DNA of 64,000 nucleotides from Anastrepha obliqua (Eukaryota; Arthropoda; Insecta; Diptera; Tephritidae): contig NC_072892.1 of NCBI RefSeq assembly GCF_027943255.1, positions 31,953,792-32,017,791 of the forward strand, given 5' to 3'. The notes under the pieces were generated by a model. It was not told where the DNA came from and searched no databases. It was given only the letters and a program-made list of their open reading frames with translations. Within the stretch, counting starts at the first letter, position 1, and each line of letters opens with the position of its first letter. The translations under genes were made by a program, and so were the position numbers. Below are positions 10,336 to 26,600 of the stretch, piece after piece.

Positions 10336-13260
10336 TTAATGGTATTTAATTCCTATTAAAAACTACTACAGGTAGAAATATCCATTTTGGAGGGAAAATG
10401 TTCATAAAGCTCGTATAGGTTAACTACATTTTATTATTATTGATTTATTTCTTGGAACAATTCGGAGCCATACATTCAAAATCCCAATTTGTAGTTCAAA
10501 ATGGGCCGGAGAGAACTGCAGTTTAGCTGGTCATAAAAAAAAATTATTTTTAAAGATGTGGAAATTTTTAAGTTAGGAAATCGCCGTATTTAGTTTACGG
10601 CATTTCTTAATACAGCTACTGGAAGATTGTTTCCAACATGTCATTTTAAAATATTGTACCCAAAACACAACTATATGCCGGTAATAATGTAGGTGAATGA
10701 TTAAAATTATTTTTAAAATCCTGACAGGACACACCATTTCTTCTATAAATAAACGAGAAAAAGCTATTTGATCGGAAAATTGTCGTCGTACACTGCTTAC
10801 ACAGTCGACAATAACACAAAATAAAAGGTTGAGATTTCAAACTTCGGTAAATAAAGAAGTGACCAAATTCTATCTTGTTATTGTGGTAACAGTTTAATAA
10901 AACTATACTCATAGAGGTTTCAATTGACGAATCCTCACGGTTTTTAGTCACCACATCCATGCAGGCATTTACTAAAAACATTTAGGGACTAAGACATATT
11001 TCTAATGTCCGAGCGATATGTTGGTCGAGCTATATGTCGATTACATTACGCTGTTAAAAAAAATTGTTAATAAAAGCGATAAATCACACGGTTTCAAGGC
11101 TCCGGAAGGAAGCTGGACAATGTTCATGTAATCATTTTTCATCAAATGCAGTGAAATTAAAAACTGGTATGGTGAAAAATCAGATACTCATATAGGACTG
11201 CTTGTCTCACGCTAACATTTTTCAACAATAAAAACGAGCTCTAACTGAATTTCTATTGAATAAACCAGTTTAGATTTACTAAATCTCAATCTACAGATTA
11301 ATTGTGGGTTTACCCACCAAATTCCGTCCGGGAAAAATAAGAAAAAAGTACAGATTTATTGAGAACTTTCCTTACTTTAGTCATTTTACTCACATTAATC
11401 AATTAGATTTTAATCTTGATTTTCAGTGATAATAAAACGCAAATACTGCTGAAAATCATTTTCATTAAAAATTTCTTGCGTTGCTGTTCTAGTCGTTTTG
11501 ACTTGCTTAGTTGTTCGGCGATGAATGTGTATACATTCGTCTATTTTCCGTGTATGTATTAATTCCGAAATGATTTTTAATTGCCAACACCCCAAGTGCA
11601 AATGTAAATATGTTTATTTTTTCTATGGCGCTTTTAGTGCAGTTTTATATATAAATATATATATACTATTTCCAAATGTATTTACATGGTGTGGAAAGTA
11701 GAAGCAAATCGTTGTTTAGTGCAAAACAGTCAATAAAATAAGAAACGTCGGAATCAGCAGCCATTGACGATATCAGCGACACGACACAGTGGCAATTTTA
11801 TAACAACAACAGCAAACATCCAACATTCATGCAACAACAGCAATAAAATGATACACCATAAAATAGTAGTAGAAATTAAGTCAGAAAAACCATACTAATG
11901 GAACGAATGTAAAGCGACACAATACGGCACGGCTCAGCGTTACACACCACCCGACCACGACAGTACTCTTCCACTCTTCTACTCTACACCGCTCCGCAAC
12001 CCGTGACAAGTTCTTTTACCCTACTATTTCTTCCCACTTTCGTAGTTGAAACTCTCGGCCGTCAAACAGGCAGGCAAGCAAACAGCGAGAAGACAACGGC
12101 TGCGGCAAACGCGCTCTCACAAAATATCTGTGTGTTCGAATTGCTGTTGTTGTGTTATGTTATCGTGCTGTCACACTCGATGTCTCTTGCTAGCATATTC
12201 ACAATATATGTACATACAGACATATTGCTGTACCCGTCACACTTATGTTTGCATGGCAGATACTTGTGCGAGATTTTGTGCAACGCGAAAAGAGGATTTT
12301 AATGATTTTTTTCCTAAGTCGTATTTTATATTTCATATTACACAGCACAGAGAAAATATTTTTACATTCCACTTTCACACAACACAAGCTTATATATTTA
12401 ATTACAGTTCTTGTAAATTTTATTAATTAATTCACACAAATTCCAAGTAAATAACACTAATTCCTAATGTATCCACACCACGCAATCGAGGCGAGTCGAA
12501 AGTACGTACGTACGTTCGTATGGTTCCCGGACTTTTTACTTTGGATAGCTGAAATCAACATATTTGCAGCACTCGGTTCGTATTGTACGTCGTAATATCG
12601 TAATACTTAACAGCTCGTTGCTGCCGCACGCGCTCAGTGTTGCATTTTAATGGCAACACATGTGAACAATGAAAATATTTTTTAAAAGTTAATTTGGCAA
12701 CATATTACCATCGAAAGTATTCAGAAATAAAATCGCCCTTGTTTACGAAAATATCATCAACTTAAATTACGTCTAAAACCGCAGAAAACTTTTTATTATT
12801 ATTATTATTATATATAAGAAAAGTAGAGGAGATCCACTACTTTACATTGAAATGGAGCACTAGTGTAAACACCTTCGGCTTTAAATATAACCCTCATTAT
12901 TCAAATAAAATGCATTAATTGTACAAAACAAAACAGTTCGCTCTGTCAACCGGGGTATAAGGAATCTGCTGTATGAATGGACTTTCAAGGAACTTTCTTG
13001 TAGCCATCACTAAAACACTCATTCGAAAATCGTTTATTTCCAAAATCAGTATCGGTCCAAATGGAGAGAATCAAATTATTACACGCACAAAAAACAATAA
13101 ATTCGACCCCGATTGCATAAATAATAATAATTTCTCGAATGTATCCAGAAGGTATGAATTTAACTGTCACTTTGTAGGAGCTTCTAAGTCGCGCTAATGA
13201 ATTAGTGTGGTAGAAATGTTAACTATGTGGTGTGCACTGGATATTATTCGACAATTAAAA
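10336..13260. other. Non-coding, osa 5' region
   Basis: No protein-like frame. The stretch from about 11740 to 12660 is less AT-rich and has CAACAACAGCA runs and a CGTACGTACGT tract near 12500. It could hold upstream osa exons or promoter sequence, but no splice signal decides this. Confidence 0.4.
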
Positions 13261-13269
13261 GGACTTAAA

Positions 13270-13455
13270 TTTTCATGCCGTCCCCAAAGGGTTTTTAATG
13301 ACAGAAATACACTCGGAAGTTTGAAATTGCCTATGAAGTGGTGACTGCTTTTAGGAACAAAAAAAAAACTCTCTATCGTTTGGTGTTTCCTGAACCTGAG
13401 CCTTACAGAACGGTACTCATGCGCGCCTCCAATTTGGCTATGACGGCCGCCTATT
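13270..13455 (-). mobile_element. Degenerate tRNA-derived SINE fragment
   Basis: Read on the minus strand it keeps recognisable blocks of the SINE at 42229-42552: the region matching 'CAATGGCAAACCTCCGAGTG', the AAACACCAAA segment and the head near GCGGCCGTCATAGCC. Diverged and incomplete. Confidence 0.6.
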
Positions 13456-13459
13456 ATTC

Positions 13460-15909
13460 TTATATGGCTTGAACATAAAAAGAACCACGAAGAGTTAGAT
13501 GTTATATGAATAGGGACGGTTTCACAATTTTATCAATAACATTTTTTAGGTAATTAACTCTGAAAGAATAAATTATGATGAGGGAATCGCTATCTGCAAC
13601 ACTTCTCTAAATGTAAGAGATATATTCTATATAACTAATTCGCTGACAGGCCCATCGCTTTACTAGACTTTATCAGATAAACATAACATATTAATAAAGT
13701 CGGTTAATTCAAGTGGTAAATTAAAACCTGTTTTATGCTTTTTCTGTTTAACTAAATTATCTTTGAGTGTCCTGTATGAACAATTCCTACATAAAATTAT
13801 TTTAAAGCATTGAAAATAAAATTTTCGAAAAAACGTACCATAATTTCATAAACTATACTTACGCATTTAAATCATCACTGCAACGGCGCGCACATACAAA
13901 TACACATGCCGAGGTAATGAGGTAGACAGCACTGTCAAAGCTGCTTTAACCAAGTAAAATATTCAAACGTGTACAGAGTTCGCTATGCAATGTCGCTCTA
14001 CGTTGTTTGTGCTGAAAAAGACTTGTAACAAAAACTGTCCGAATAATCACCAACAATCTGTATACGGCTTTTCCTTTCTTCTTTGCCACCTATCCGCTCG
14101 TTTGTGTGCACGATACACTCACGACTTTTCACCAGCAATTCTCACCAATTCACTACATAAACATTTCGAATAAGACAACGGCTTTGCTTTGCATTACTTT
14201 TCACGATCTGCCTTTTCCTATTATTTGTCGTCGTTTATGACTTTAATATGCTGCTACTGTTCTGCTATATTGTGCTTTGTTTTGTTTTTCGTTGTTCCCT
14301 ACCCGCTTTCTATGTATCCCACTCGCATGCGGCTTTTTTTACCATTACACTCCAATAGGTGTGAGAGAGACATAAATATGTACACAGTGACGATGGCAAC
14401 AACAATTACTATGCAGCAACGATGGCCACCGCCGACGACAATCTTCACTTCTGCTGAACGATGGTACTACGAACGTTGTACTAAAAAAGAAAACAAAACG
14501 AGTTTCTGCTTTTGCTTATTCTTTGCATTTGATTTCTTATTTCTTGGTTGTATTTTTACGTCTGCTCCTTTTCCACTTTTCTCAATTCCTTTAACTATTC
14601 ATTCGTGGATGACTTTTATTAGTGTGCAATGTCGACACCAAATTCTTTATATTCTCTCCTTAATTTTGCAATTAATTTGGGAAAGAGGGTAGTGACGACC
14701 CCGCTTCCCAGTTTTATGCCTCAGGCGATATCAAAATTGTGGCGAGGACTCCACCCGGAGGCTGTTCGGCTATTTCTGTTTGCGCAGACGATTCATTCAG
14801 ATCATCCAGCAAATGTATGCAATTTTCTATGCCAAGCGAACCTTGTTTCTTGCCGTACCTGTTTTTATTTGCACCTTTAGACTATGGAAGTATGAATTGA
14901 TCAATACTATTGCAAAACAATTCATTCCCATTTGTGGTTATCACTTTCACATAAACAGTTTCACAGTTTTTCAATCAACTCATATACACACCTTTATTAC
15001 GCCAACTTACACCTATCCCAGTCGATTCTAAAAGTTTATCAATTATCTGCATTTATACCGCCACTCGATTATTATACATTTTCAAAGTTTTTCACGGGGA
15101 AAGTTGGCAATTTTCGATTTTCTTTTTTCCTTTATGTGCGTTAAATACACGAGACCGAAGAAACGCTCCGCTTCGCTTTCGGGGCACGAACAAATTTTTA
15201 TGTAGTCGTCTGAAAATTTTTCACTTTCTGCTAGTCCGTTTTTTCAAACGCACTTTTCACTCAAATTCACATCGTTTTATTCAAATTTATACACTTTTCT
15301 TATTGCTGCACCTTTAATTAACGTTTTTAACACCTTCTTTTGCTTTAAATTAGTGTATTTTATTTAAATTTTCAGTCAAATGCATTACGCCGAAATACAC
15401 GGATATATCAAAATGGCGCACGCGAATGGAAGTGTTTGTACAGTATTGCCAGCAAAGAATACCACCAAACGAATGTGGACTTCATCCAATTATATCCACA
15501 ATCCAATGGAATCGACATGCCAACCGCGAAGGTTTAACGCTTCCTAATACCGTTGTATATAACTTATTATTTTACAATTACTCAACTTTTTCCAATAATA
15601 GAAATTATTCACATGGGAGTTATTATCAAAAGGCATGCAATTAATGAATTAATTTTGCAAAATATTATATACAAAAAATTCATCCAATCTATATTATCTA
15701 TTTCGGTACCGTTTATCGACATGGCAACACTAAACTTGTTAAATTCGTACAGAATTCCTGTTTGGCAAATGTCAAATTGTTGATTTTATGAAAGCCTAGT
15801 CATAAGTCGCAATTGCAGAAATAAAGAAATAACGCGAAGGGGAAATAGAATTTTAAAATCTAATTTTGGTTAAATAAATTGGTAAAACATTTCAACACAC
15901 ACAAGCATC
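13460..15909. other. Intergenic between osa and Vps37B
   Basis: No gene recognised. Long plus-strand frames at 14189-14692 and nearby are rich in F, Y, C and L, have no family resemblance and look like chance openings in T-rich DNA. As osa (minus) and Vps37B (plus) point away from each other, this interval probably holds both promoters and possibly distal osa 5' exons. Confidence 0.4.
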
Positions 15910-16563
15910 ATGTATCAAGAATACTTGAATCAGATGCAATCATCGATAGCACCACTTTCGTCAGACGAACTCAAGGATTTGCTCAACGATGACGAAAAGC
16001 TGGAGGAAAAAGTGAGCGAAGTTCTAGAAAACCTTAAATCTCAAAAGGACAACCTACTCCTCGAAAATCGCTCAAAGGCCGAGAGTAATATTGAAAAAGA
16101 ACCATCAATCATAGAATTGCGTGGCAAAGTTAATGAACTGCTCGAGGAGGCCAAACAGTGTTGTCAGGCCGTGCAGGATAAATTAGCAGAAGTGAAAGAG
16201 AAGTCGGGCAATGTGAATCAAGAGACAGCATTGGCATTAATACAAACAGCTGCCGCAGAAAGCGAGGAAGCAACTGATGCCTTGATAAAGCAATTCACAG
16301 ACAATGAAATTGGAGTGGAAGCATTCCTAGACGAATTTCTAGCAACACGCAAAACAATGCACCTACGCAAGCTCAAAGCGGAGAAAATGCAAGAGCTTAT
16401 GCGGAGACAAACACCAGCTGCGCAACGTGGTAGCATGGGTGGCGCAATGCCTGCCTATGGCAATTTATTACCAAACAGTGGCTTTTATCCAACTCCAGGT
16501 GGAGCTGGTGTGCCATACCCATTGGGGCCCATGATGCCAATGCCACCGCCACGCCCATATTAG
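15910..16563 (+). CDS. Vps37B: Vps37B, ESCRT-I subunit
   Basis: A single uninterrupted exon encodes 217 residues. It is a VPS37 protein with a Mod_r domain at about residues 10-150: a long alpha-helical, Glu/Lys-rich stretch starting with LSSDELKDLLNDDEKLEE and ending FLATRKTMHLRKLKAEKMQEL. A short Pro/Gly-rich tail (PGGAGVPYPLGPMMPMPPP) closes it, as in animal VPS37 proteins. VPS37 is the subunit of the ESCRT-I complex (with TSG101, VPS28 and MVB12) that stabilises the core stalk; ESCRT-I sorts ubiquitylated cargo into multivesicular bodies at endosomes. The start ATG (context AGCATCATG) precedes the family-typical N-terminus and the length is usual for fly Vps37B. It is convergent with kat-60, about 1 kb away. 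The B paralogue is the best match from memory; assignment among VPS37 paralogues is less certain than the family. Confidence 0.93.
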   Translation: MYQEYLNQMQSSIAPLSSDELKDLLNDDEKLEEKVSEVLENLKSQKDNLLLENRSKAESNIEKEPSIIELRGKVNELLEEAKQCCQAVQDKLAEVKEKSGNVNQETALALIQTAAAESEEATDALIKQFTDNEIGVEAFLDEFLATRKTMHLRKLKAEKMQELMRRQTPAAQRGSMGGAMPAYGNLLPNSGFYPTPGGAGVPYPLGPMMPMPPPRPY

Positions 16564-16695
16564 CTGCAAAACGCCAGTTAGCATATACTGCCTTTGAACA
16601 ATAGAGCTGGTGGGCATTGATCAATTTTTTAAACAATGGACAGGACAAAAATTATAGTAGATGTTCATATAACAGCGATATATTTTAAACATAAA

Positions 16696-16701
16696 AATAA
16701 A
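16696..16701 (+). terminator. Poly(A) signal of Vps37B
   Basis: AATAAA lies 133 bases after the Vps37B stop codon, the first canonical signal downstream. Confidence 0.6.
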
Positions 16702-17564
16702 TACCCTTATTTATAAAGTATTCTAGTATTGTTGAAATGTTACGAAGTGATAAAGAGTACGATTTTCACAAGTACATTCGTTTGTAGATAATTTCCTGCT
16801 TTGGGATTAATAAAAAAAAAAAACATTATTTACAACTATTTGTGGCTTGAACCTCTATTAATAAAAATGTCGGTTGCTTTCGTTTGCTTACTTTAAAACC
16901 ATAGTAATTGTGCTTTAATACAAATTAAAAAGGTCAGTGCATCAAACTGCAATTATTTAAAAACATTGTGCAGTTGTGAGAAAACATCACAACCCAAAAT
17001 AGAATCTTTATTTTGTTTTAAAAAGTTTCAAATAAACAAGCCGCAAATTGGCGGAAAATTCATTCTGTAAATGCTAAATAAGTTTGCATATAAAAGTTGT
17101 AGTATATTACGGTCCTGCGATTCCGCGCTAAAACCAAATAAAAAATCTTTAAGTTGAACTAGAAAAAACAATACTTTATAGTAATCAATTCCAGCTGCGC
17201 AAACTTTTCACTATCGAAATCGTGAATCATAAACTACCTCCTGTAGTGTTAATTGCAAAATTGAAGATTTTATTTTATTATTCTTTTTTTTCTTTTTTTT
17301 TTTTTGTATATAATCGCTTTAAATTTGGGTTCGTTAGTATTATTAATTGCAAATTTTATAAAATTAGACCCATTTTGTTGCTTAATTTCGATCTCCGACT
17401 CATTCAATACTTCTAGCTTAGCTAATCAAAACGAAATTGCATTACAGCCAGATTTTGGCTAAACGTACAATTTTCAATTTCTACATTATAGTTATTTGTA
17501 AATTAAATGCTACATCTTACTGCAGCGAATGCGGTAAAGTCAACATGACGTGGGCGTAAAGTCA
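16702..17564. other. Vps37B / kat-60 convergent spacer
   Basis: AT-rich 3' flanks of two convergent genes, including a T-tract near 17280-17306. Poly(A) signals for kat-60 would read TTTATT here; several occur (for example near 17005 and 17268) and the one used cannot be chosen from sequence. Confidence 0.5.
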
Positions 17565-20490
<2,926 letters not shown>

Positions 20491-21095
20491 TAGATCGCGC
20501 CTTTTTCATACACTTTCAACCTTAAAATGTTTATTACTAATCTAATTCTATGTTTTAAGACTTATTCTTAATTTTACTGCAATATTTTATTTTATTTTTG
20601 CCGTTAAATTAACGGGTGTAATATTTTCTCACCACTTGTTCTTTTCCTTTCTTTTTTGTGCTTTGCCTTTTCTTCTCAGCAAATGTCAACCGTGACTGCT
20701 TTCAGTGTTGCCTCAATTTTAAGCTTCCTAAGATTTTTGTTTTGGCCCATGGTTTTTATTCTCTTGTGCAAATTAGTATTATTATATGTATTATATATAA
20801 GGGATATATACAATATAACCCGAACTTAATTAGCAACTTGAGCAAATTATTAAAAGACAGCTTACAACAAAAAGCAACGCGCATACATATAAGGAGATAG
20901 CAGAAGTATAAAAACTAAATTTACATGTATTTGTTAGGTTGAAAGTAAAAATATCAATCTGAATGTAGACTAACAATTCGAGCGACAACAATAAAAGCAG
21001 ATCGTAGGCAAAAAAGATGGAACTTGTTTTACTGATACGATGTTGCATGGATTCACCCAAGGCGAATTTATTATCCACCTTGGATTCACCTTAAT
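20491..21095. other. Upstream region of kat-60
   Basis: AT-rich, with no reading frame resembling a gene. The kat-60 promoter should be in or near this interval. Confidence 0.4.
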
Positions 21096-22254
21096 CAAAA
21101 CCAAGGCGAATCTATTCAAGCTGGGGGCATTCGAGCAACAACAACATTTATTAATTTATAATACGTTCACATATACATAGGTAGATGAGATACTTTTTCG
21201 CGCTTAACTCAAAATCCGTAATTAAAAAGCGCGATTTCCCATACAAAATTTGTCTCCCAAAATCTGAGATTATAAAATAATCCTAGATAATAACGATACT
21301 TTTTGACATACAACTTTGTATTTTCTGTGTTATCGATAATTATTATTACGAATGTAAGGAGAAACATCAAAATAAAAACTAAATGAAACGGATGCCGGCA
21401 AAGAAAACAGGTCTGTATACATAATTCTAATAAAATTTTTGTTAAATATTATTAATTATCGATTCATTTTACGGAAAAAGCGTGTGTCCATAAACGCTTT
21501 GTCCTCTTATTACTTATTATAAAATGTAATATAGAATTTCCCATGCGCATTGCTGCCATAATTTCTTGAAACCGTAGTAAACGTCACATACGGATTCCCT
21601 CCAACTGTTTATTATTAGCGGCCTATTAGCTCCTGGTGACGCTCAAGCACGCATGCCCAGCAGGCTTATATGTGTGCGTGTCGGGTGACACTCGTACTTG
21701 CTTCGTGTACACATACTTGTTGTCGGCTTCTGCGTGATGAAAATCAAAAATTTTAGATACTAGCGTCATGCACCCGGAACGCACACATATAAGCTGCAGG
21801 ATATGCATGCTTTAGCGTCACCAGGAGCTATATTGCGCAACTAAATTATTTATTCCTTCTCCTTGTATTTTCTTCATATGGTTAATAATAATTAAAGAAA
21901 CCAAAAACACTGAAATATTTCACCAAAATAATTTCTAAGAAGAAAAACCTCACAAAGCAGTATTGACAGCTGATTGCCAATTTTGCAGGTATTCTGCCAT
22001 ATGTGAACGGGTAGATTAATTTGGTGGATTTATAGGTGATTAATGCAAATGTGAACGAATTATTAGAACTGTCAAGGGAAAGATAATAGAAGAATTGGGT
22101 GAACGACAAATAGACAAAATTAGACTGTCTCGCATCGACAGCACAAGAACAACTTTTCGTCATTTTGCTGGCATTTCTAAATTAAAGACGAATGGAAGCG
22201 GAAGAATCAAATACTCTAAACACACCACCTTCTATAGATACGCCTTGACCAAAA
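21096..22254. mobile_element. Possible transposon bounded by AAGGCG ends
   Basis: The left boundary AAGGCGAATCTATTCAAGC (about 21096) and, read in reverse, the right boundary AAGGCGTATCTATAGAAGG (about 22254-22236) resemble each other and resemble both ends of the element at 46506-46705. The interval also contains the hairpin element 21627-21830, which would then be nested. No coding capacity. The boundaries are an inference from end similarity. Confidence 0.35.
21627..21830. mobile_element. Hairpin MITE (204 bp, near-palindromic)
   Basis: The ends are inverted copies starting TAGCTCCTGGTGACGCT, with TAT on both flanks. The similarity continues inward through GCATGC and CTTATATGTGTGCGT on both arms, so most of the element could fold into a long imperfect hairpin with a short loop near 21720-21745. 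It has no coding capacity. Confidence 0.75.
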
Positions 22255-23126
22255 CTGAATGACCCATTGTGACGGGCCTATTACATGCCGGCCGTTTCGT
22301 TATCTCTTTTGGTTTGAGTTGGACAACCAGTTGCTTTTGTTATGACATCATAAACGCATGGTCACTGAATTATAAAGAAAACGTTAACAATCATTCAATA
22401 ACATAACAAGAGCGGCGAGAACTTACTTAAAATAAATAATTTTATTCAAAAATATATTTAGTAAGTCTCCATGCTAATTGCAACATTAAGATAAAGAAAT
22501 ATATCCTTTGCCGAAGTATGATTTTTTTTAATTCAAAAACTAAACAAATAAATTGCTCTTCTTCTCTTTCTTAGTTTATGCTCAGAAGGCCACAATCACC
22601 CATTCAGCTATTCTTAATTTATGACTCTTTTTATATTTTTTGTTAAAAGAAAATAAATAACTGAATATTGAGAAACCGGTTCCGCTGCAATAAGGCAACA
22701 TTCGAAGATCAAAAAACCTGTAAACTATATATGCGTTGACCTCTTTCAAGGTATTTATATTTTTTACCATGTACACTCCTTATATGTAGTTAATTTTTAA
22801 CCGCTATGTCTTTCTTTTAATTTTTTATAATCGATGTAAGTACTCATTTGTAAGTACTTCAGTTTCAATTATCTTGAGAATTACGAACAAATCGTTATCT
22901 TCTTTGTCCGAATTTTATCTAAATTAGCTGTCACCCAAACGAAAGAGTAAACCATACAAAAAAAATAAAGTTAACAAACGGTGAATAATAACCAGAAAAA
23001 GCAAAAAACTTGTTGAACAAACTTATATGTCATTGATGTTGCTGAAAACCTAGGGATTTTTGAGTAGACGACACACTCTTCTGAATAGCTGTTCTATCTC
23101 TATGACAAGCAGTTGCAAAAATTGAA
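22255..23126. other. Intergenic, nothing recognised
   Basis: AT-rich sequence between kat-60 and Mms19 with no frame resembling a protein and no repeat structure that I can see. Confidence 0.4.
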
Positions 23127-23333
23127 TCAACTGCATCTTCTAAATACGGTGAAGTTAACATTTTGGTTTTCACCTCCACCATCGCGTACACAAATCCTTG
23201 TTTCTGCAACTTCTGTACCATTTCTAATAGTAAATGGATGTTTTCCCGAAAAGCACGGAACTATTTGCACTTCTCGCTCCATATCTCTATATGGGCCTTC
23301 TCGCCAACCTGTACAAGTTTCTAAGACTTTTTC
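23127..23333 (-). other. Unrecognised open frame, possible gene remnant
   Basis: On the minus strand an open frame of 69 codons reads through VLETCTGWREGPYRDMEREV, followed by FSGKHPFTIRNGTEVAETRI, and ends FRRCS before TGA. Its composition (spaced Cys, charged and aromatic residues) looks more protein-like than the surrounding AT-rich frames. It has no good start codon for its full length and no clear acceptor, and I do not recognise a family. It could be a terminal exon or a remnant of a gene or transposon, or chance. Confidence 0.25.
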
Positions 23334-23687
23334 TTATTGCAGCGTATAATAATGTCTTTGTTTTAAGTCTCTTTTTTTACATAATCGATAGAAATGATAT
23401 TATTAGCGAAGTACGTATCGTAGGAACATAGCATAAAACGGCAAAAAAAGTTAATATATACAAATTCTAAATTAGTCTTGTGAATTAGCGTTGGGTATAA
23501 GTACTTGAAAATAGTTCTCGGCAATGATTTCTCACATCACTAGCGATAACATTTCACCTCTGCAGCAAATCGAACACATATGATTTTTGGTGCACACTTC
23601 TGAACAACGCGCACTCTTCCTTTTTATTGAAAGGAAAAATATTTACTTATTTTACCAACTCTTCCGGTTGACACTTGGAGAGACGTA

Positions 23688-26600
23688 ATGACACCTTTAA
23701 CACAGAACGGCATAGAGGAAGCGTTCGCTAGTGAGGCGGCGCTCCAGCAGGCTGCCGCCAGTGTTAGTGCAAGTAAGTGGCTTTTCTGATGAAATGCATT
23801 GCTTGGTTTTCAATTACTTTTTCTCGCGTAAAGATATCGTCAAAGGGGCTTATGACGTATCGCATGTTGTGGAGCAAATGGGTTTCGCTCTGACTTCACC
23901 CACGATAGAGCAACGCGTTAATGGAATAAAGCTACTTTCGTTTGTTTTGCGGCAATTACCAAAGGACCACCTAAATAGAAAACAATTGGAGTTCATAGCA
24001 GATTTTTACGCAGATCGTCTGAAGGATCAACATAGTGTACTACCTGCTGTAATTGATGGTATTCATGCTTTAGTAGAAATGAAAGATTTGCCCGCGGAGA
24101 GTGTGCCGAAAATTTTGGATTCATTTTTCAAACACACCAGCTGTCAGTCTCATCAACGTGGTGAACGAGGAAAGTGGTTTAAAATCTTAAAACTCGTAGG
24201 AGAGCAGTATGAAAAAGGTAGGAATTGCAGTAAATGGAATCGAAATCTAATAACTTCTAAGTGCTTAATATTTGTATGACAGAACTAAAGCAAATGGGTG
24301 TCGATTTTATGTACGGATTGATAAATTCAATCGACGGCGAGCGTGATCCTCGTAATTTGGATTTTATATTCACGTTCATGCCTGATTTGATAAAACGCTT
24401 TTCACTGTTGCATTTGGGTGAAGAAATGTTTGAAATATTTGCCTGCTATTTTCCCATTGATTTTACCCCGAGTCGCGATGATCCCAGCAATATATCACGT
24501 GACGAGTTAGCTGCGAAATTGAGCGAATGTTTGGTTGCATCGCCTGAATTTATTGAATGGGTAGTGCCATTGGCGTTGGAAAAGCTGGAAAGTGATTTGG
24601 TGGTTGCCAAATTGGACTCGTTGGAACTATTGGTTGGCTATCTTTGAATTATTCATATTATTCTTTAAATTTAAAACTTTAAATTATAGCGCAAATCGGC
24701 AATTAAGTTTCCTGCAAAATTATTGTCTCAGCATTTTGATGTCATCTGGGCAGCTCTAAAGACCGAAATATTCCCTGGTGGCGATAATACGGACGTTGTT
24801 TCTGCTGGCCTCATCGTATTGCGTACAATTTTAGAGCAAGCTCACTCAACGCCAGAAATTAGCCATAGTTACCAAACCACTGTTTTGGGTGCAATTTTGC
24901 CGCATTTAAGCGACGTCAATCAACGTCTCTACAATCCATCGACAGCTATTGCATTGGTTTGTGTCGCAGGTGATCCGATTTTCGCTGGCGAACGGATACT
25001 TAACACATTTTTGCTGAAACTAAGCACAAAACCCCAAAGTATTGACGGCGGGGGCGACAAAGCGGTATTGTCAACTAATACTTACAACGAGGACCAACGT
25101 ATCAAAGTGTATGCGATTATAGCACAACTTTTCAAAATTGTTGCTATACGAGATTGTGCAGAGCAGCTGAACAAGGCTACGTGCGACGCAATTCATCTAG
25201 ATATTATTGGCGTGCTGCGTGCTAACATAGATACCGATGCCGCAGAGCAAAATATTGATTTAAAACACGCAGCGCTGAGTGTACTTACCGAAAGTATGCC
25301 TTTGATCAATGAATCAAATCGTGCACTCCTTTACAAAGTTCTTCTACAGCTGATCACACACGATTCGCTCGATCTTCAGTGCGTGGAATTACTAGAATTG
25401 CTCGGTGCTTGTCATCCTGTCGAAGTGCAGTCAAATTGCATCGATGTGCTCACTCGTAATTTCGCTATCTACCCAAATTTTGTAAAAAGGAAAATTTTTA
25501 AGCATCTACTGAAATTAGTGGTGCAAGCGGCCTTCACGTCGCGTGTACTCGATTTGTTGTGGCACTATTGCTTTGGTCAAGACATACCCAGCGATGTGCA
25601 ATTAATCGCTCTTGAAGCGCTTAACATGCTATTGAACAGCAATGATACGCGTCTAATCGTTGAGCTACAGACCAATAACTGCCTTATTGATAAGCTTGTG
25701 ACATTAGCTTTGGGAAATGCACCACTTAGTATACCTGCGCTTGAGCAAATCGCAGCTGCGCTTTGTCGCATTCAACAGCATTTGTCTGTTTCGGAACAAT
25801 ATATAATTACAACTGAGTACCTTTCGCAGCTAAAACTGCAGTCTGCCGCACATTTGTATGTCGCCAAAGGGCTACTGGGTCATTTACATCAAGAAATATG
25901 TCTGGATGACTTCCTTGAGTGGCTACTGAACGATTTGACGCAACTGTCGCTTAGCGTTGATGAAGTCGGTGATAATAAGGAAAACCTCCGTACAGTTGCA
26001 CGTCAGCTGCTCTGCAGCCTGGTTAATCGGATAGAAGAGAATGAACAAAATCGTGACAATTTAGTTAAGACTCTGGCACTATTGAGGACAAAAATAAAAG
26101 AAGAAAACGCATTGTCTGTAGAGACTTTGGCGTGGTTGGCCAAAGGCCTCATTGTAGCCGGTAACGACCTAACAGCGGAAATAATTGAGACAGTGAGCAT
26201 ACAAAGGAGAAAATGATTTTTGGTCATTAATTAACTTTTACCATTGCAGCTCGCCGAATTATTGGACCATCCCACCTTGGGCACAGCTGCAACTGTAGCG
26301 TTTGAAATAATCGCTGCGGACTATGATGAACTATTTTTAACTAAAGTAAAATTTCTTTACAAACAGAAGCTTTTCAATGTGGTTTTGATAAAGTTGGGCG
26401 ATAAGTTGGAAACACATTCCGAACGTCATCTGATTGCTTTTATTTATGTGTTGCAAAGCGCGCCATACGCTGTGCAAAAGATGCATCTGGAAAAGGTTTA
26501 TTTTTATCAATTGTGGATTTGTTTTTTTTTTTAAATCAAAAATTAATTTTAATATTTGCTTTCAGATTGGTCCGCTGCTCTTCAAATCGCTTGAGCTTAA

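Noticed and set aside
12003..12430. Overlapping frames of 60-126 codons
   Set aside because: Three overlapping frames on both strands with hydrophobic, low-complexity translations; looks like UTR, promoter or chance.
14189..14692. 167-codon plus-strand frame between osa and Vps37B
   Set aside because: Rich in F, Y, C and L with no domain, and lies in T-rich DNA; no splice or codon-use evidence for a gene.
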